Source: Plantago major (Eukaryota > Streptophyta > Magnoliopsida > Lamiales > Plantaginaceae). From it: 64,000 nucleotides of DNA. The notes under the pieces were generated by a model. That model saw only the letters and a list, made by a program, of their open reading frames with translations. It searched no databases and was not told the origin of the DNA. A program made the position numbers and the translations under genes. Every line of letters starts with the position of its first letter. The stretch's first letter is position 1. Below, one piece after another: positions 22,000 through 33,735 of the stretch. The DNA lies in NCBI GenBank assembly GCA_026545765.1, contig CM048842.1, positions 29,251,167 to 29,315,166 on the forward strand. Reading direction: 5' to 3'.

Positions 22000-23292
22000 G
22001 CCTCTTCCATTGGAGTCGCAATACTGGGTGTGGCTACCTCACCTACTTCCTGTACCTCAACTATTTCCTGTGCCTCAACTATTTCCTGTGGCCTAGTCTT
22101 CTGTGGTGCCTCAACCTGGTGCTACCGCTTTGTTCTGATTACAGGTACAAGTAGTCAGAACTGTCTTCACTCTTCCTGGCTGGTCGAAAGATACCTCCAC
22201 AGCAAGAACCCTGTTGGTTTCTACAGTAGCTAGAAGCTTACCACTTTCTCTTTGTTGAAGATGCCCAACTAAATCGCCTAGTGTCTTCTCAAGCCGCCTT
22301 TGGGACTGCTGAATACTGTCAAACCTCTGGTCGTTCTTGCTCTGATTCTGCTGTGCCTCTGCCCAGAACCTTTGTGACCTCTCCGTGTGATTACGGATCT
22401 CCTGATCGGCGCTACCCTGTACTCTAATAGGCTGAACCTGAGTCTGCTGAACTGGAACATGCTGGATTGGAACCTGTTGCTCTTGTTGTGCATTTTCATA
22501 GAAGTTATTGCCATAGCTCAAGTTGGCACGATTTGGGTTAAAGGTTCGAATCCTAGGCCCTCCTGTGTTACCACCTTGGCCCCCCCTGTAGTTCCCTTGC
22601 TGTCTAGTCTGTATCCAGTTTACTACCTCTGGAGTCGGGATCTAATTCATAATCACGGGAAGCCTACACATGCTGGCACCATGCCCAAAATTGCCACACA
22701 TATTGCACCTCTCACTTACCTGTGATACCGGGACGGAGACATTGCCAAGCATCCTCATCTGCTTAATCGGTTCGGTCAGGTCGCAGGTGCTAGGTCCCGG
22801 CGCCTCTTCCACCAATTTCACCTCAGCTCTCCTGGATCTTCCATGTGTTCCCTTAAGCTAAGAGATAGTGGACAGTTTCTCGAGGGCCTCGTTCAAAGCT
22901 GCTGGAGATGTTGTAACTATGGTCCCATTAACTGTCATATCCACCATATTCTGCGCCTCCCAGTCCAATCCCTCATAAAACTTGCAGCACAAATCCATCT
23001 CACTCATCCTGTGGTGAGGGCACTGAGAAAACAGGTTCAGGAACCGTTCCCTAGCCTCATAGAAGCTCTCATCGCTCATCTGCATGAACTTCTCTATTTG
23101 GGTCCGAAGCTGCCTAGTCTTCTCTGCAGGGTAGAACTTATTCATAAATGCCCTGTAAAGCTCATCCCAAGTCCGGAAAGACCCTTCATGCTGGTTCAGA
23201 AGCCAGCTCTTAGCCTTATCCTGCATGCACATAGGAAAAATCTTCTTCCTACTTTCCTCATCAGTAACAGTGATCTCCCCAACAGTAAGCGA
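22000..23292 (-). pseudogene. Element F: gag polyprotein, N-terminally deleted
   Basis: Capsid and nucleocapsid protein. On the - strand: EESRKKIFPMCMQDKAKSWL, then FRTWDELYRAFMNKFYPAEK, FYEARERFLNLFSQCPHHRM and FYEGLDWEAQNMVDMTVNG (retrotransposon gag core, 23270-22890). After a stop at 22858 the frame continues to a zinc knuckle CNICGNFGHGASMC (CX2CX4HX4C, around 22685-22725) and, after another stop, to a Gln-rich and coiled-coil-like tail (22521-22111). The first roughly 100 residues present in H's gag are missing because of the deletion that joins gag to the LTR at about 23290. Confidence 0.82.
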
Positions 23293-23976
23293 AAAATTCA
23301 AAGTACTACATATGATAAACATAAACATATTGATAATCGCCTGCAAGCTCATACAAATCGATAAACAATAGCAACACGAATCGAAGAGATAAACGATGGA
23401 GAATTATCAAATGTTACCAGGAATTCGATATCAATCCTTCAACAATGATGAAAAACAAGGTCCAATTATGTCTCAATGTCAAAGTATCAATATGGAGATT
23501 TTTTCTACGAACTAGGTTAAATGAAAAGTATGAGAAAAAATCCCCAATTCTAATCTAATAAGGAATATAGAAAATCTGTTCTGCGTCTCTCGCCGCGGCA
23601 GAAGAAATAGCTCGCCACGGCCAGCCTTCTTTATCGAAATGTATATATCCCTCGCATAATCTCGCCGCGGAGAGCAAAATACTCCGACGCGGCGAGCTTC
23701 GATCTTCAAAATAGGGATTCAACACAAAATCTACTTGGCGAAACCTCTTCAACAATTCCAAGATTAGTCACGTAAAATCTACTTGTGAGCAAAACCCTCG
23801 CGTCGAGCCTGGATGATTAGCTCGTCCTCTTTTTTGCTCAAAATGAATAATTCCTACAAATAGGAAACAAAACTCCAAAGCGTAAAAACGAACAAAAAAC
23901 ACCAAAAAACTAAAATGAAAGACTCACAAAGACCGCTAAAAAGGACCAAATGAGACTCTAAATCATAGTCTCATCA
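23293..23976 (-). repeat. Element F: 5' LTR remnant
   Basis: Matches 16857-17545. It keeps the LTR start (TGATGAGACTATG at 23976) and a decayed palindrome array (23588-23700), but lacks the downstream half of the LTR. The junction with gag shares a short aattc, consistent with microhomology-mediated loss of LTR end, PBS and gag start. Confidence 0.8.
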
Positions 23977-24262
23977 GAAAGGTAACTTGTACTCTTAGTT
24001 CACTTGAACATTGTAAAAGAGGAAGTTTACTAAGTATGTTAGTCTACCAAATCTTGTATAGGATGTTAGGTCTCAGAATGTAATTTTTATATTTTCGAAG
24101 AAGACCAAGAAGCAAGCATCCAGCAGAAGAACTGAATTTTTGAAGATTAAAAAACTACACAAGATTGCTGAAGACTAAGGAGAAAATGTCTCCTCAGAAA
24201 CCTCTTGCCATATATCTTAAAGAAACAAGTGTTTTCAAAGGACAACTTTCTTGATAGATATC
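23977..24262 (+). repeat. Copia element K: LTR continuation
   Basis: No coding capacity. Interpreted as the rest of the LTR begun at 16233, on the strength of F's flanking duplication. It contains ctcagaatgtaatttttatattttcg and ends where D's RT sequence begins near 24263. No second copy in the window can confirm it. Confidence 0.4.
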
Positions 24263-24838
24263 TTAGGAGTAAAGGTCATTGAGGAAGGAGTGTGTGAACC
24301 CGGTGCATGTTGTACCGAAGAAGTCAAGAGTGACCGTTGAGAAGAACGAGAAGGGTAAGCTAGTTCCGGTTTGGAAGACGACCGGGTGGCCTATGTACAT
24401 AGACTACATGAAGCTGAATACCGCAACCATGAAGGACCACTTCCCATTGCCATTTATCGACGACATGTTGAACCGTCTTGCGGGTCACAAATTCTATTGC
24501 TTCCTAGATGGCTTTTCCGGGTTCTATCAAATCCCGATCGCTCCGGAAGATCACGAGAAGACGACATTAACCTGCCCGTTCGGAACATGTTCTTACAGAT
24601 GGATGACATTTGGACTTTGCAATGCCCCAGTAACATTCCAACAGTGCATGCTTTCAGTCTTTTCAAACATGGTTCATGACTTCATTGAGGTATTTATGGA
24701 TGATTTTTCTGTTTTTGAAAATTATTTTGATGATTGCCTTAGTAAGTCAGAACTTGTGCTTAAACGTTGTGTAGAGTGTAATCTAACTTTGAGCTAGGAA
24801 AAGAGTCATTTCATGGTAAATGAGGGAATTGTGCTTGG
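24263..24838 (+). pseudogene. Element D: Ty3/gypsy reverse transcriptase (truncated, split)
   Basis: RNA-dependent DNA polymerase that copies the element. The frame (open 24279-24797) shows VNPVHVVPKKS, MYIDYMKLNTATMKDHFPLPFIDDML, motif A FLDGFSGFYQIPIAPEDHEKT with the first catalytic Asp, FGLCNAPVTFQ, and motif C FMDDFSVF (usual YxDD is FMDD here, a common gypsy variant). A stop lies at 24798, after which EKSHFMVNEGIVLG leads into the insertion of A at 24838; the sequence resumes with HVVSKRGIEVDKSK at 58505. Everything upstream of the RT (gag, protease, 5' LTR) is missing. This is the only RT of the gypsy type in the window. Confidence 0.9.
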
Positions 24839-25816
24839 TGATGTGACAATGAAATGTGCGATATTGCATGCTTTTAGACCCTCGTTTTTTGCCTTAGATT
24901 AAATATTTGTATCGTTTTATGGTCAATTTCCAACATCGTGTGTATTTTGTAGGTCATGATCGCGTTTTTGAGGAATTTCACGATTTCAGGTGCTAAAACG
25001 ACAAAATTGTGCGAACTCGATAAAGTTAAGCAAATACGCCGGATTGGCCGTTGCATGAAGTTCGAGGAGTCAAAACATGTCATGCGACCAACCATTGCGA
25101 AGATAATTGAAGATGCAACAACATTGTAGAAGACCATTTTTCGAGGAAACGAAGTTACGAAACCCGAAATCGAAGAACAGAGAGGAACAGAAAGAACCTG
25201 TAGAAAATCGCACTCTGCGGCTGACTGTGGACCGCAGAAGCCTCTCTGGGGCCCACTGTCGACTACAGTGGAGTGTTGGTTTTGTCCTAGGCCATTTTCC
25301 CTCGGGAAAGTGAAACCCCAAAACCGTTGGCCATTAGGCACCCAGAAGGAAGAAACCCTAGAAGCATCAAGAAGACATCAGAGACTAAGATTCTTCTTTT
25401 CTTTATTGTTTTCTATTTCTGTCAGTAGAATACTATGAGTAGCTAACTTTCTCTGGTAAAGGCGAACTGCCGTAACTCTGCTTTTGCTACTTCTTTATGT
25501 ACCGTGATATATTAATGGAATAGTTATTAGACTTAAAAATCGTGGTTATACAACTCTATACATCCTTCGTGATATGATGTTCTACTGAGTGACACAGTAG
25601 TTTCATTGAACTGAGTAGGGGTACACGTGATCGCGTAGGATTTTAGCTAGGAAGTTGGGAGTAGCATAGCAGAGGGAGGTCGAGGAACCTTTACACCTTC
25701 CCACCATCTATTTCATCTCAATTAATTAGGGTTTACTGTGATTCAATCAATCTGTCTGCAATCATCTGTTTACTTTCTGCATACAATTTACATTCGTTAT
25801 TTGCATATTCCTATGC
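24839..25816 (+). repeat. Element A: 5' LTR (two internal/terminal deletions)
   Basis: Aligns with 57181 onward from the first base. A deletion near 25285-25300 removes roughly 150 bp including the TATA-like box. The LTR end and the PBS are missing: sequence jumps from ttcctatgct to atttagatttctg (leader) at about 25816. The palindromic words around 25208-25268 correspond to those at 57555-57612. Confidence 0.8.
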
Positions 25817-25951
25817 TATTTAGATTTCTGTTTATTATATTTCTAGTATTTTCTATTCGTATCTGCAAAGGTTTGTCTATTAGTCTTTGTGCAAGGCAGG
25901 AGAAACACGGGAACACCAGTAGTGCCGTTTGTAGACGACATAAATAAGCTT
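25817..25951 (+). other. Element A: leader fragment up to copia insertion
   Basis: Matches E's leader at 9013-9140 (tagatttctgttta, gcaaggcaggagaa, gacgacataaataagctt). It continues after copia L at 41165. AGCTT at 25947-25951 is L's target duplication. Confidence 0.75.
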
Positions 25952-27054
25952 TGAAAGTGCAAGTGTATCAGTCAGTGTTTTCACAACACCAGCTGACTGC
26001 ACATTATATTGCACTTTAGTTATTATATTTTGCCTTTATTCACTTTGATTGGATTCCATGTTGAGTTACTTGTTAAGGATATCAAAGAGGATGAAAAGTG
26101 CAGTTGTTGTCATGCGGTGTTTTCACAACACCAGACGACAACACTTTACTACTGTAGTGAATACTTGGTTCGATATTTTCCTTTATTCACCTTAACCTAG
26201 TTCCACGATTTTTGGTTGAAGTCTAAATAAGTGAAGGGATTCGAAGTTAATGCTTTGGAAGAGTTTGAGCTAAGTAGGAAAGCAAATCAGTTGGAAAGAG
26301 TTATTTCCATATTGGAGACTAAGAGAATCTTTGAAGAGGATATTGAGGAGATATACTTGGGAAGATCTTCTATTGTGATCTAGACAAAATCTGAACATTC
26401 CCAAGTATGTGACTGGCGGCTGAAGCATGAAGGAAAGCAATCGAAAGAGGAAGGAAAGCGTGTGAAACAAGAAGAAATAAAGAAAGCAAATATTGCAAGA
26501 AGAAGTACTTTCCTTATTGAAAAGAAGAGCTTAGGAAAGATCTTATAGAAGAATTCTCAATGAATTCATGTCAAGATTTGGTGCTTATAAATAGGAACTT
26601 ACCTTCTGGCCATTGTGCATTGTAAGGCTATATATAAAGCCCGAAGTCAGTTCATTCAATTACGTGAGTCAGAGCAGTCTCCTAGTGTATTCATAACACC
26701 TCACGTATTTGACAGTTTTCTAGGCTTTGTCTAGTTTTTCTACTAGAGTAGGATAGTTAGTTTGATCTAACTGCTTAGTATTTTTGTAATTCATTATATC
26801 ATCATAGTGAATTCTTTTGCCTTGAGGCTCGGAGGGTTACAATATATTAACCCTCTAGAAACCATACTTGGTGTTCTTTTATTCCGATGTGTTCTTGAAT
26901 TGATCTTTAGATTAGCCTTAGTGTTAGTGTGTTTAACTAATATAGTTATATACACTGTTTGTTACAGTATTTCGAAGACACTATTCAATAGTGTTTTTGG
27001 GTGTACTGTATACACTTATTTACATAATACCAAATCCTGGTCCATACATTTTCA
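25952..27054 (+). repeat. Element L: 5' LTR
   Basis: 1103 bp, paired with 40055-41164. TATA-like ctatatataaag at about 26628-26639. Nested stem-loops CAGTCAG..GTGTT..AACAC..CTGACTG (25968-25998) and GGTGTT-ttcac-AACACC (26116-26132) lie near its start, and ACGTGA..TCACGT with GTGT..ACAC at 26663-26706. Confidence 0.92.
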
Positions 27055-27056
27055 TT

Positions 27057-27068
27057 TGGCATTAGAGC
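27057..27068 (+). other. Element L: primer-binding site
   Basis: TGGCATTAGAGC, two bases after the LTR end; two changes from TGGTATCAGAGC (initiator tRNA-Met complement). Confidence 0.75.
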
Positions 27069-27086
27069 CAAGCACCTAATTCATAG

Positions 27087-28664
27087 GTGTTTGGATTTGG
27101 TATCAAGAATTTCGCTAATCCTAATGTCAATAGGTTATTTATACTGTTTGGAAAAGTGTTCTTGATTGTTATACTTTGCCTTTATTACCTCCTGATGAGG
27201 ACAAGGATTGCATCCCTAAGCCGGAACGTGATTATGATCAAAAAGAAATTGCGGATACAAACAACAATGAGAAGGCTCTCATTATCTTGTTTAGTTATGT
27301 AGATCCTCACATGTTTAAACTGATTCAAACATGCTCAACTGCCCAACAGGCCTGGGATATTCTTCAAAGGCACTGTGAGGGAGATCTGAGTGTGATAGAA
27401 TCAAAACTTCAAATGCTTTTGAGTCGTTTTGAAAATCTGAGAATGGGGGAGGAAGTGGACATTACATCCTTTTTTGGTAAACTTTTGTATAATTCTAATG
27501 AAAGTCATATGCTTGGAGACCCTTTGTCGAACATGCAACTGGTTTACAAAGCTATTAGGACTCTTTCAAAATGTTTTGAAATGAAAAAGATTATTGTGGA
27601 AACCTCTGACAACTTGCCCACCTTGGATCTTCAAACTTTGATGAATGTTATGAAAACTTTCGAGTTATGGTTAAACAACTCTTCTGATGTTGTCAAGGAC
27701 CGAAGCATTGTACTTAAATCAAAGTCTTCTGAAACACTGGATGATGAAGATGATGATGAGTTGAATGTTATGTTCAAGGCTATGGTAAAACGTTTTCAAA
27801 ATAGTAAACTAAAAGGCATGTTTAAAGCAAGTTCAAGCCGCAATCCCTTTGGTTAGTCCAAATTCCCCTCCAAAGCATTGCTGAAGTACTCTTACAAGAA
27901 ACCCATAGATGTGGATCCTGAAAAACTAAAAAGAACTCAGTGTCATACATGTGAAGGCTTTGGTCATTATTCTTATGAATGTGCTAACACTCTTCGAAAG
28001 AAGGGAAATTCGTATTGGATTTGTTTGGATGATAATGAAGCTAGTACAGAAGATGAGTTGGTTCTATTAGATAAAGAAGTTGATGCAGCTGCACTACACT
28101 CCCAAGTCAACTAGAATGATGGCAATTTTGATGATGCACAGTGTTGTTCGAACACTGCTGATAACATCTTTGTGCAAGATATATTTTTTGCAGGCATTTC
28201 CGATGATATAGGAGATGAGTGTATTGAATGTGAAACATTCTTTGATGAAGTCGATGAACTCATACAGTCTCAGAACTTTTGTACTGAAACACCAGAATCA
28301 TTGGTATATTGTGATCTGTCGGATCCCCACTGCATGCGTGGCTCAGTAGACCTTGAAGCTGACCACACACCTAAGAATGAGATGAGCCAAGAGGAGTTCA
28401 TTATGGAGCTTGAAGGCCTCTATGAGGATGTGTTGAAGGAATGGCTGAAATCTGCCAAGAATGAGAAAGCCTTGTTCAAAGAAATAGAATACCTAAAGAA
28501 ACTGAACATGTCTCTGCAAGACATAATTCTGAATCTGGAAGTAAGTCTAATAAGAAAGGAAGCTGATTTGGAAAAGGTAACCGCTAAGCTTAAACTTCAT
28601 GAGCTTACCTTGACAAAAATGAATACAGGAACCACTAACTTGATGAAATGCTAGGTCTAGGTAA
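27087..28664 (+). pseudogene. Element L: gag (UBN2-type capsid), broken
   Basis: Copia capsid/nucleocapsid. From 27176 the frame shows NNNEKALIILFSYVDPHMFKLIQTCSTAQQAWDILQRHCEGD and LLSRFENLRMGEEVDITSFF, typical of the UBN2 gag domain, then an acidic stretch (DDEDDDELNVMFKAMVKRF). A TAG at 27855-27857 interrupts the frame. It then continues (27878-28114) with a zinc knuckle CHTCEGFGHYSYEC (CX2CX4HX4C, about 27940-27985). A stop at 28112 is followed by an acidic, coiled-coil-like spacer (28172-28654), usual for SIRE-type gags. Non-functional. Confidence 0.85.
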
Positions 28665-28794
28665 CGATGGAACTACATGTCTAGGTTTTCAACAACTTAT
28701 TCAGGACCTTACTTCCTCTACAAATGATGCTCCTAGTAATTACCCAAATCCTATGTTTGTGAAAGAAAAAGGATTGTCTGCCTAAAGTAAGAAA

Positions 28795-30356
28795 ATGGTT
28801 TTTGTGTGTCAGTTTTGTTCTAAACCTGGTCATATTAAACCTTATTGTTTCAAATACCAGAAATCCTTGAAAGAACCCAAAAATAGTGTTTCATTAGAGG
28901 AAAGCACCCTGATCAAGTCTGAATCTGTTAAAGACTCCTCTATTGAAACCTCTTCTGATTGCAACAAGTCTAGTGCTGATATTTCCTGTAGTAGTGTTTC
29001 CAGTGTTATGAAAACTCCAAAGTATTCTTTAAATGTTCAATACTCTGATTCTGGTGCTGTCACTACACTGTCCAGAAACACTAGTACTCTGAAAGGTAAA
29101 AACAGACTAAGTGGAGTCTGGAACCTAAGACTGACAATGTTTGCAATGTTGTATTTTCTGTTGTTAAGTCTAACCCTGTAGGTACTTAGTACTTTGATAG
29201 TGGGTGTTCCCGTCACATGACAGGTACACAGACCTACTTGAAGGAGGTAATTCCTCTCACCAAAAGAACTGTCACTTATGGTGGAGGAAGCAAAAGCAGG
29301 ATAATTGGTAAGGGTGTGTTGAATGTGGATAGATTTCCAGCACTAAAAGATGTACTGTTGGCAGAGGGCTTAGCTGCTAATTTAATTAGCATTAGTCAAC
29401 TATGTATGATGACTTGAAAGTGTACTTTGATAAGAAATCTTGTGAAGTCTTTGATAGATCCAATTGCTGTGTTATGACAGGCACTAGGTCAAATGATAAC
29501 TTTTATAAGTTTAGTGATCATGTTGTCTGTAATCATGGGAAAGTTGATGAGTCTATCATTTGGCCCAAAAAACTTGATCATATGAACTATAGGAATCTTG
29601 ATAAGCTGGTAATGTGCGAGGCAGTGTTGGGCATTCCCAAACTTACCAACCTTGGTAAGATTGTTTTTGGAGATTGTCTTAAAGGGAAACAAACCATGAT
29701 ATCCCATACACTTATTCCTATTTTGTCAGATGATAAACCCACTAGTAAGAACAAGTGTCTCCAGCTACTACATATGGATGTTATGGGTCCAATTGAGGTT
29801 AGTAGTCTAGGTGGAAAAAGATATGCCTTTGTGATTGTTGATGATTTCTCCAGGTACACTTGGATTAAATTTCTCAAAGAGAAATCAGAAACTTTTGATA
29901 CCTTCCGAACTTTGCATGCTATTATTAGGAACTTGTACGGCAGTTCTGTGAATCTTATTAGGTCTGATCATGGGAAGGAGTTTGAGAACCAGAAATTTGT
30001 TCAATTTTGTGATACACATGGTCTTTCTCATGAGTTCCCCGCTCCCGAGACACCTCAGCAAAATGGGATAGCTGAGCATAAGAATTGCACTTTACAGGAA
30101 ATGGCTAGAGTCATGCTGAACTCTATGAATGTCTCAAAGAGACTCTGGGCTAAAGCCTTGAATACTGCTTGTCACATCATTAACAAGGTCTATCTCAGAC
30201 CTGGAACTTCTTGTGAACTTCTAACACTTCTTAATGATCGTGATTATCTAGGTAAGTTTGACCCCAAGAGTGTAAAGGGGATTTTTGTTTGCTACTCCCT
30301 AAACAGTCATGACTACATGATTTATAATCCAAGAGTCAGTCAATGTTGTATTTGAT
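28795..30356 (+). pseudogene. Element L: protease and integrase, broken
   Basis: A second knuckle CQFCSKPGHIKPYC opens the segment (28804-28845). The protease active site YFDSGCSRHMTG is at about 29193-29225, after an in-frame stop at 29188. The flap half runs to 29417 (VLLAEGLAANLISISQL). The pre-integrase zinc region (LDHMNYRNLDKL...FGDCLKGKQ) and the integrase core follow in the frame 29402-30355: HMDVMGP (first Asp, about 29770), RSDHGKEF (second Asp, about 29965) and PQQNGIAEHKN (Glu, about 30075), with FDPKSVKGIFVCY beyond. The three catalytic residues are present, but frameshifts at about 29410 and 30345 and several stops break the polyprotein. Confidence 0.88.
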
Positions 30357-32330
30357 GAATCTACTAGTGTTGCAGGAGACCTTGTTCTTGAAACAGGTAT
30401 AAAAGAAGTAGAGTATGTTCATACACCTAGAGCAGTAGATACAAGAACTTTAGCACAGAGTCAAAGAAGATAAGTCGATTCACTTTCTTTGTGTCCCACA
30501 AGACACCTGAGAACAATGAAGCAGAAGACACCAGTGTTCCCACTACACCTACCGATGTTCTTCATACACGAGAAGAGTCAGATGCTGAATGTGAAGAAGA
30601 ACATGTAGGAGATGCAGAAGGTAGACGAGATCCACCTACCAGAATAAAAAAGAATCATCTTGTCACTCAAGTAATTGGTGATCTAACTGATGGAGGACAC
30701 ACAAGGCGCAAAGTAAGGGTCGACTATCGACACATGGTAAGATTGTGTGTGTGTATGTCTACCACATCCCCTGAGGTATAGGTCTCTTGTTATGTCTCAT
30801 CCACTGAACCAAAGAATGTTATTGAAGCACTTAAAGACATCCATTGGATACATGCTATGCAAGAAGAGCTACAACATTTCCCTAAAAACAATGTTTGGAC
30901 TTTGGTCCCAAGGCCCTCAAATGCTAATGTGATAGGGACTAAATGGATTTTCAAGAATAAAAGTGATGAGAATGGTGTCATTGTTAGGAATAAGGCACAC
31001 ATTGTAGCTCAAGGTTTCACACATGTTGAAGGCATTGACTTTGATGAAACTTTTGCTCATGTTGCTAGGATAGAGTTTATTAGACTATTACTTGCCATAG
31101 CATGTTTTCTGAAAATCAAATTATTTCAAATGGATGTCAAAGCTGCGTTTCTAAATGGATAAATAGACAAAGAGGCCTTTGTAGAACAACCAAAAGGCTT
31201 TGTTGACCCTTTTCATCCTGATTATGTCTTTAAGCTTCACAAAGCATTGTATGGGTTGAAACAAGCTCCTAAGGCTTGGTATGATAGGTTAACTGTGTTT
31301 CTCTTGCAGTTTGGTTTTGTTCGAGGTGATGGTGATCGTACCTTGTTTATCATGAAACAAGACATGGATGTCTGCATAGCTCTGATTTATGTAGATGATA
31401 TTGTCTTTGGTTCTACTAATAAATCCATCATGGATAAGTTTGTTAGTTCTTTGACATATACTTTCGAGATGAGCATGATTGGAGAGCTAACATTCTTTTT
31501 AGGTCTACAAGTGAAACAGCAACAAGATGGTCTGTTTCTTTCCCAGGAGATGTTTTCTAGGAATCTGGTCAAGAGATTTGGTTTGGAAGGGTCAAAAACT
31601 CGCAAAACTCCCATGTCTGCAAGTTCTAAAATCTCAAAGGATGATACAGGAGATAGTGTTGAAACTGCACTGTACAGGTCCATGATAGGAAGCCTGATGT
31701 ATCTCTCAGCGACCCGTCCAGACATTATGTATGAAGTTTGTGTTTGTGCCTGGTACCTGGCACACCCCTAAATTTCACACCTTAATGCTGTGAAGAAGAT
31801 CTTGAAGTACATCTCTAGGACATCAAACTTGGGCATATGGTACTTAAGAGATACTGACTCCAACCTAGTTGGGTTTAGTGATTCTGACTGGGCCGGAGAC
31901 ATAGACGACAGAAAACCCACAAGTGGTGGGTGTTTTTATTTAGGTAATAATTTGGTCTCTTGGTACAGTCAGAAACAAAATTCCGTGTCTCTTTCCACTA
32001 CTGAGTCCGAGTACATAGCAGCAGGAAGTTGTGTAACCCAGTTAGTATGGCTACAACATATGTTACATGACTATTGTTTGAAGAGTGACACCCTCCTAAT
32101 GTTCTGTGATAATTTGAGTGCCATAAACATATCTAGAAATCCTGTACAACATTCTAGAACCAAACACATAGATATTAGATATCATTTCTTAGGAGATTTG
32201 GTAGATGCTAAGACTATTCCAATAGAACATATAGAGACCACGCATCAACTTGCCGATATATTTACTAAACCTTTAGATAGTGAGAGATTCTTCAGTTTGA
32301 GGAATTCTCTTGGTATGTGTGTTGTCTGAG
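30357..32330 (+). pseudogene. Element L: reverse transcriptase and RNase H, broken
   Basis: RT begins around 30857 (LQHFPKNNVWTLVPRP, IGTKWIFKNK), with motif A FQMDVKAAFLNG (31125-31160) followed by a stop (TAA, 31160-31162). It continues with LHKALYGLKQAPKAWYDR and motif C YVDDIVFG (31388-31411), LTFFLGLQV and ATRPDIMY. A stop at 31769 is followed by RNase H: FSDSDWAGD (Asp), STTESEYIAAGS (Glu), FCDNLSAI (Asp) and HIDIRYHFL, ending LGMCVV* at 32329. The spacer 30357-30856 is acidic and poorly conserved. Key catalytic residues are intact; at least three stops inactivate it. H is inserted 73 bp after the RNase H stop. Confidence 0.9.
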
Positions 32331-32402
32331 TCTGTGAACATTCAAGTGTTCCCATAACACCACTGGCTAACACTGTAGATTGGATGTGGTGTGTAGGTCT
32401 AC

Positions 32403-33735
32403 TGAGAAGCTCAAATTATACTCTATAAATCTTAAGAGAATAAGCTGTAGTTGTTGACTATGCCTAACTCGGTATCGTTCTCTAGGGAAATAATTAAGCT
32501 ACCACAACGAAATAGAGCAGAACGTTTGTTTGTGAGTAACAAGTTGGTTTTGAGTGATTTCATTTCTAAATCACGAATTAATACTGAAGCAAATAAACGG
32601 TTTTGATCAATGAGAGAAAGCAAACACCGTAGTGATGATCCGGTTATGCTAATTCGATGCTAAGGTAATCGCTCATATTTGTCACACGGTCGGTGTACAT
32701 AAAACAATCAATACAATTCAACCAAATCGTTTTTCGAAGATTTCAAACTAGCGAAATCATCAAGTTTGTTAGACCGACCATTCTTAACTAAAACGATTTA
32801 GAATATTTCAAAATAGCATATTGGATTGAAGGTTTATACGAAAATCTCAAACTAGAGGAACCTATATGAACGAATGTAAACCATAGATTCGAATCTGCAT
32901 AACCATCACATAACTACCGAGTTCTGGAGAGGTTTAGTTACTCATACTTGAAGCAAAGATGAAAGAATTCATAATTTTGGATACGCAAAGCATAAACATC
33001 AAGATAATCGCAAGCAAGAGCATACAATTTAACAGATGAATCAAGCACAATTGTATGGAAGCAATAGAGAATTATCAACTTACTAAGAATTCGATGTTGA
33101 TGGTTCGTTACAAGGGAAGAACCAAGCTCCAAGATCAATAAAAGTTCAAAAACTAGGGTTAGGTTGAGAGAAAAGTATGAAAACTTGACAATAGATGATA
33201 ATCAAAACAAATAATGTCTTGTTCTAACTAATAGAAAGTATAAAAACTAAGTCTGAACGAATTAGGAGAACAAATCGCAGAAGATCGGCAAAACCAAGCA
33301 ACTGGCGGACTCCAGTTTGCAAACTTGCATCGCCAGTAAGAAAACCTGGTGTCGCCAGTTGCACCTCGAGTGAAGCTAGCGTACGCCAGTTCAAGAACGG
33401 GCGCCGATTCTGATTCTGTAATCGACGACGCTCCAAGAAGCGCATCGCCAAATCTTCCTGGAAGGATCTTTTGACTCTTTTGACTCCAGTTCTTTGTATT
33501 TTGGCCTTCCTGCTCCACTTCTAGCATCCATATGAAGCATTGGAACTCCATATCTTGTAGATGTATGTAAAATACATCATTTTTCCTTCAATTAGCGCGA
33601 TTAGCCAAATACATACAAAACACACAAAGAACAAAACATATAAAAATACTCTAGGAAAACTAATAAAACTAAACTCAAGGATGATAAAAAGACGGTAAAA
33701 AAGACCAGAGGAGACTCTAAATTATCGTCTCATCA
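32403..33735 (-). repeat. Element H: 3' LTR
   Basis: 1333 bp, paired with 37353-38629. The word AACTGGCGTCGCCAGTT and variants cluster at 33300-33400. - strand start TGATGAGACGATAATT at 33735. Confidence 0.9.

Larger units (their letters stand above)
16292..23976 (-). mobile_element. Element F: Athila-like gag-protease-env element lacking RT/RH/INT
   Basis: On the - strand: 5' LTR remnant (23976 to about 23293), gag, protease, leader with palindromes and putative intron, env-like ORF, 3' non-coding region, 3' LTR (17545-16292). Flanks AAAAG/GAAAG differ by one base. The end of the 5' LTR, the primer site and the start of gag are deleted at about 23290. No RT, RNase H or integrase lies between protease (about 21450) and env-like ORF (20181). 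Confidence 0.82.

Noticed and set aside
21534..23364. + strand frames of 90-206 codons
   Set aside because: Shadows of F's gag and protease on the opposite strand.
24874..25341. 155-codon - strand frame, also seen at 57243-57626
   Set aside because: Both copies are antisense frames in A's LTRs and differ by frame breaks; nothing supports expression.
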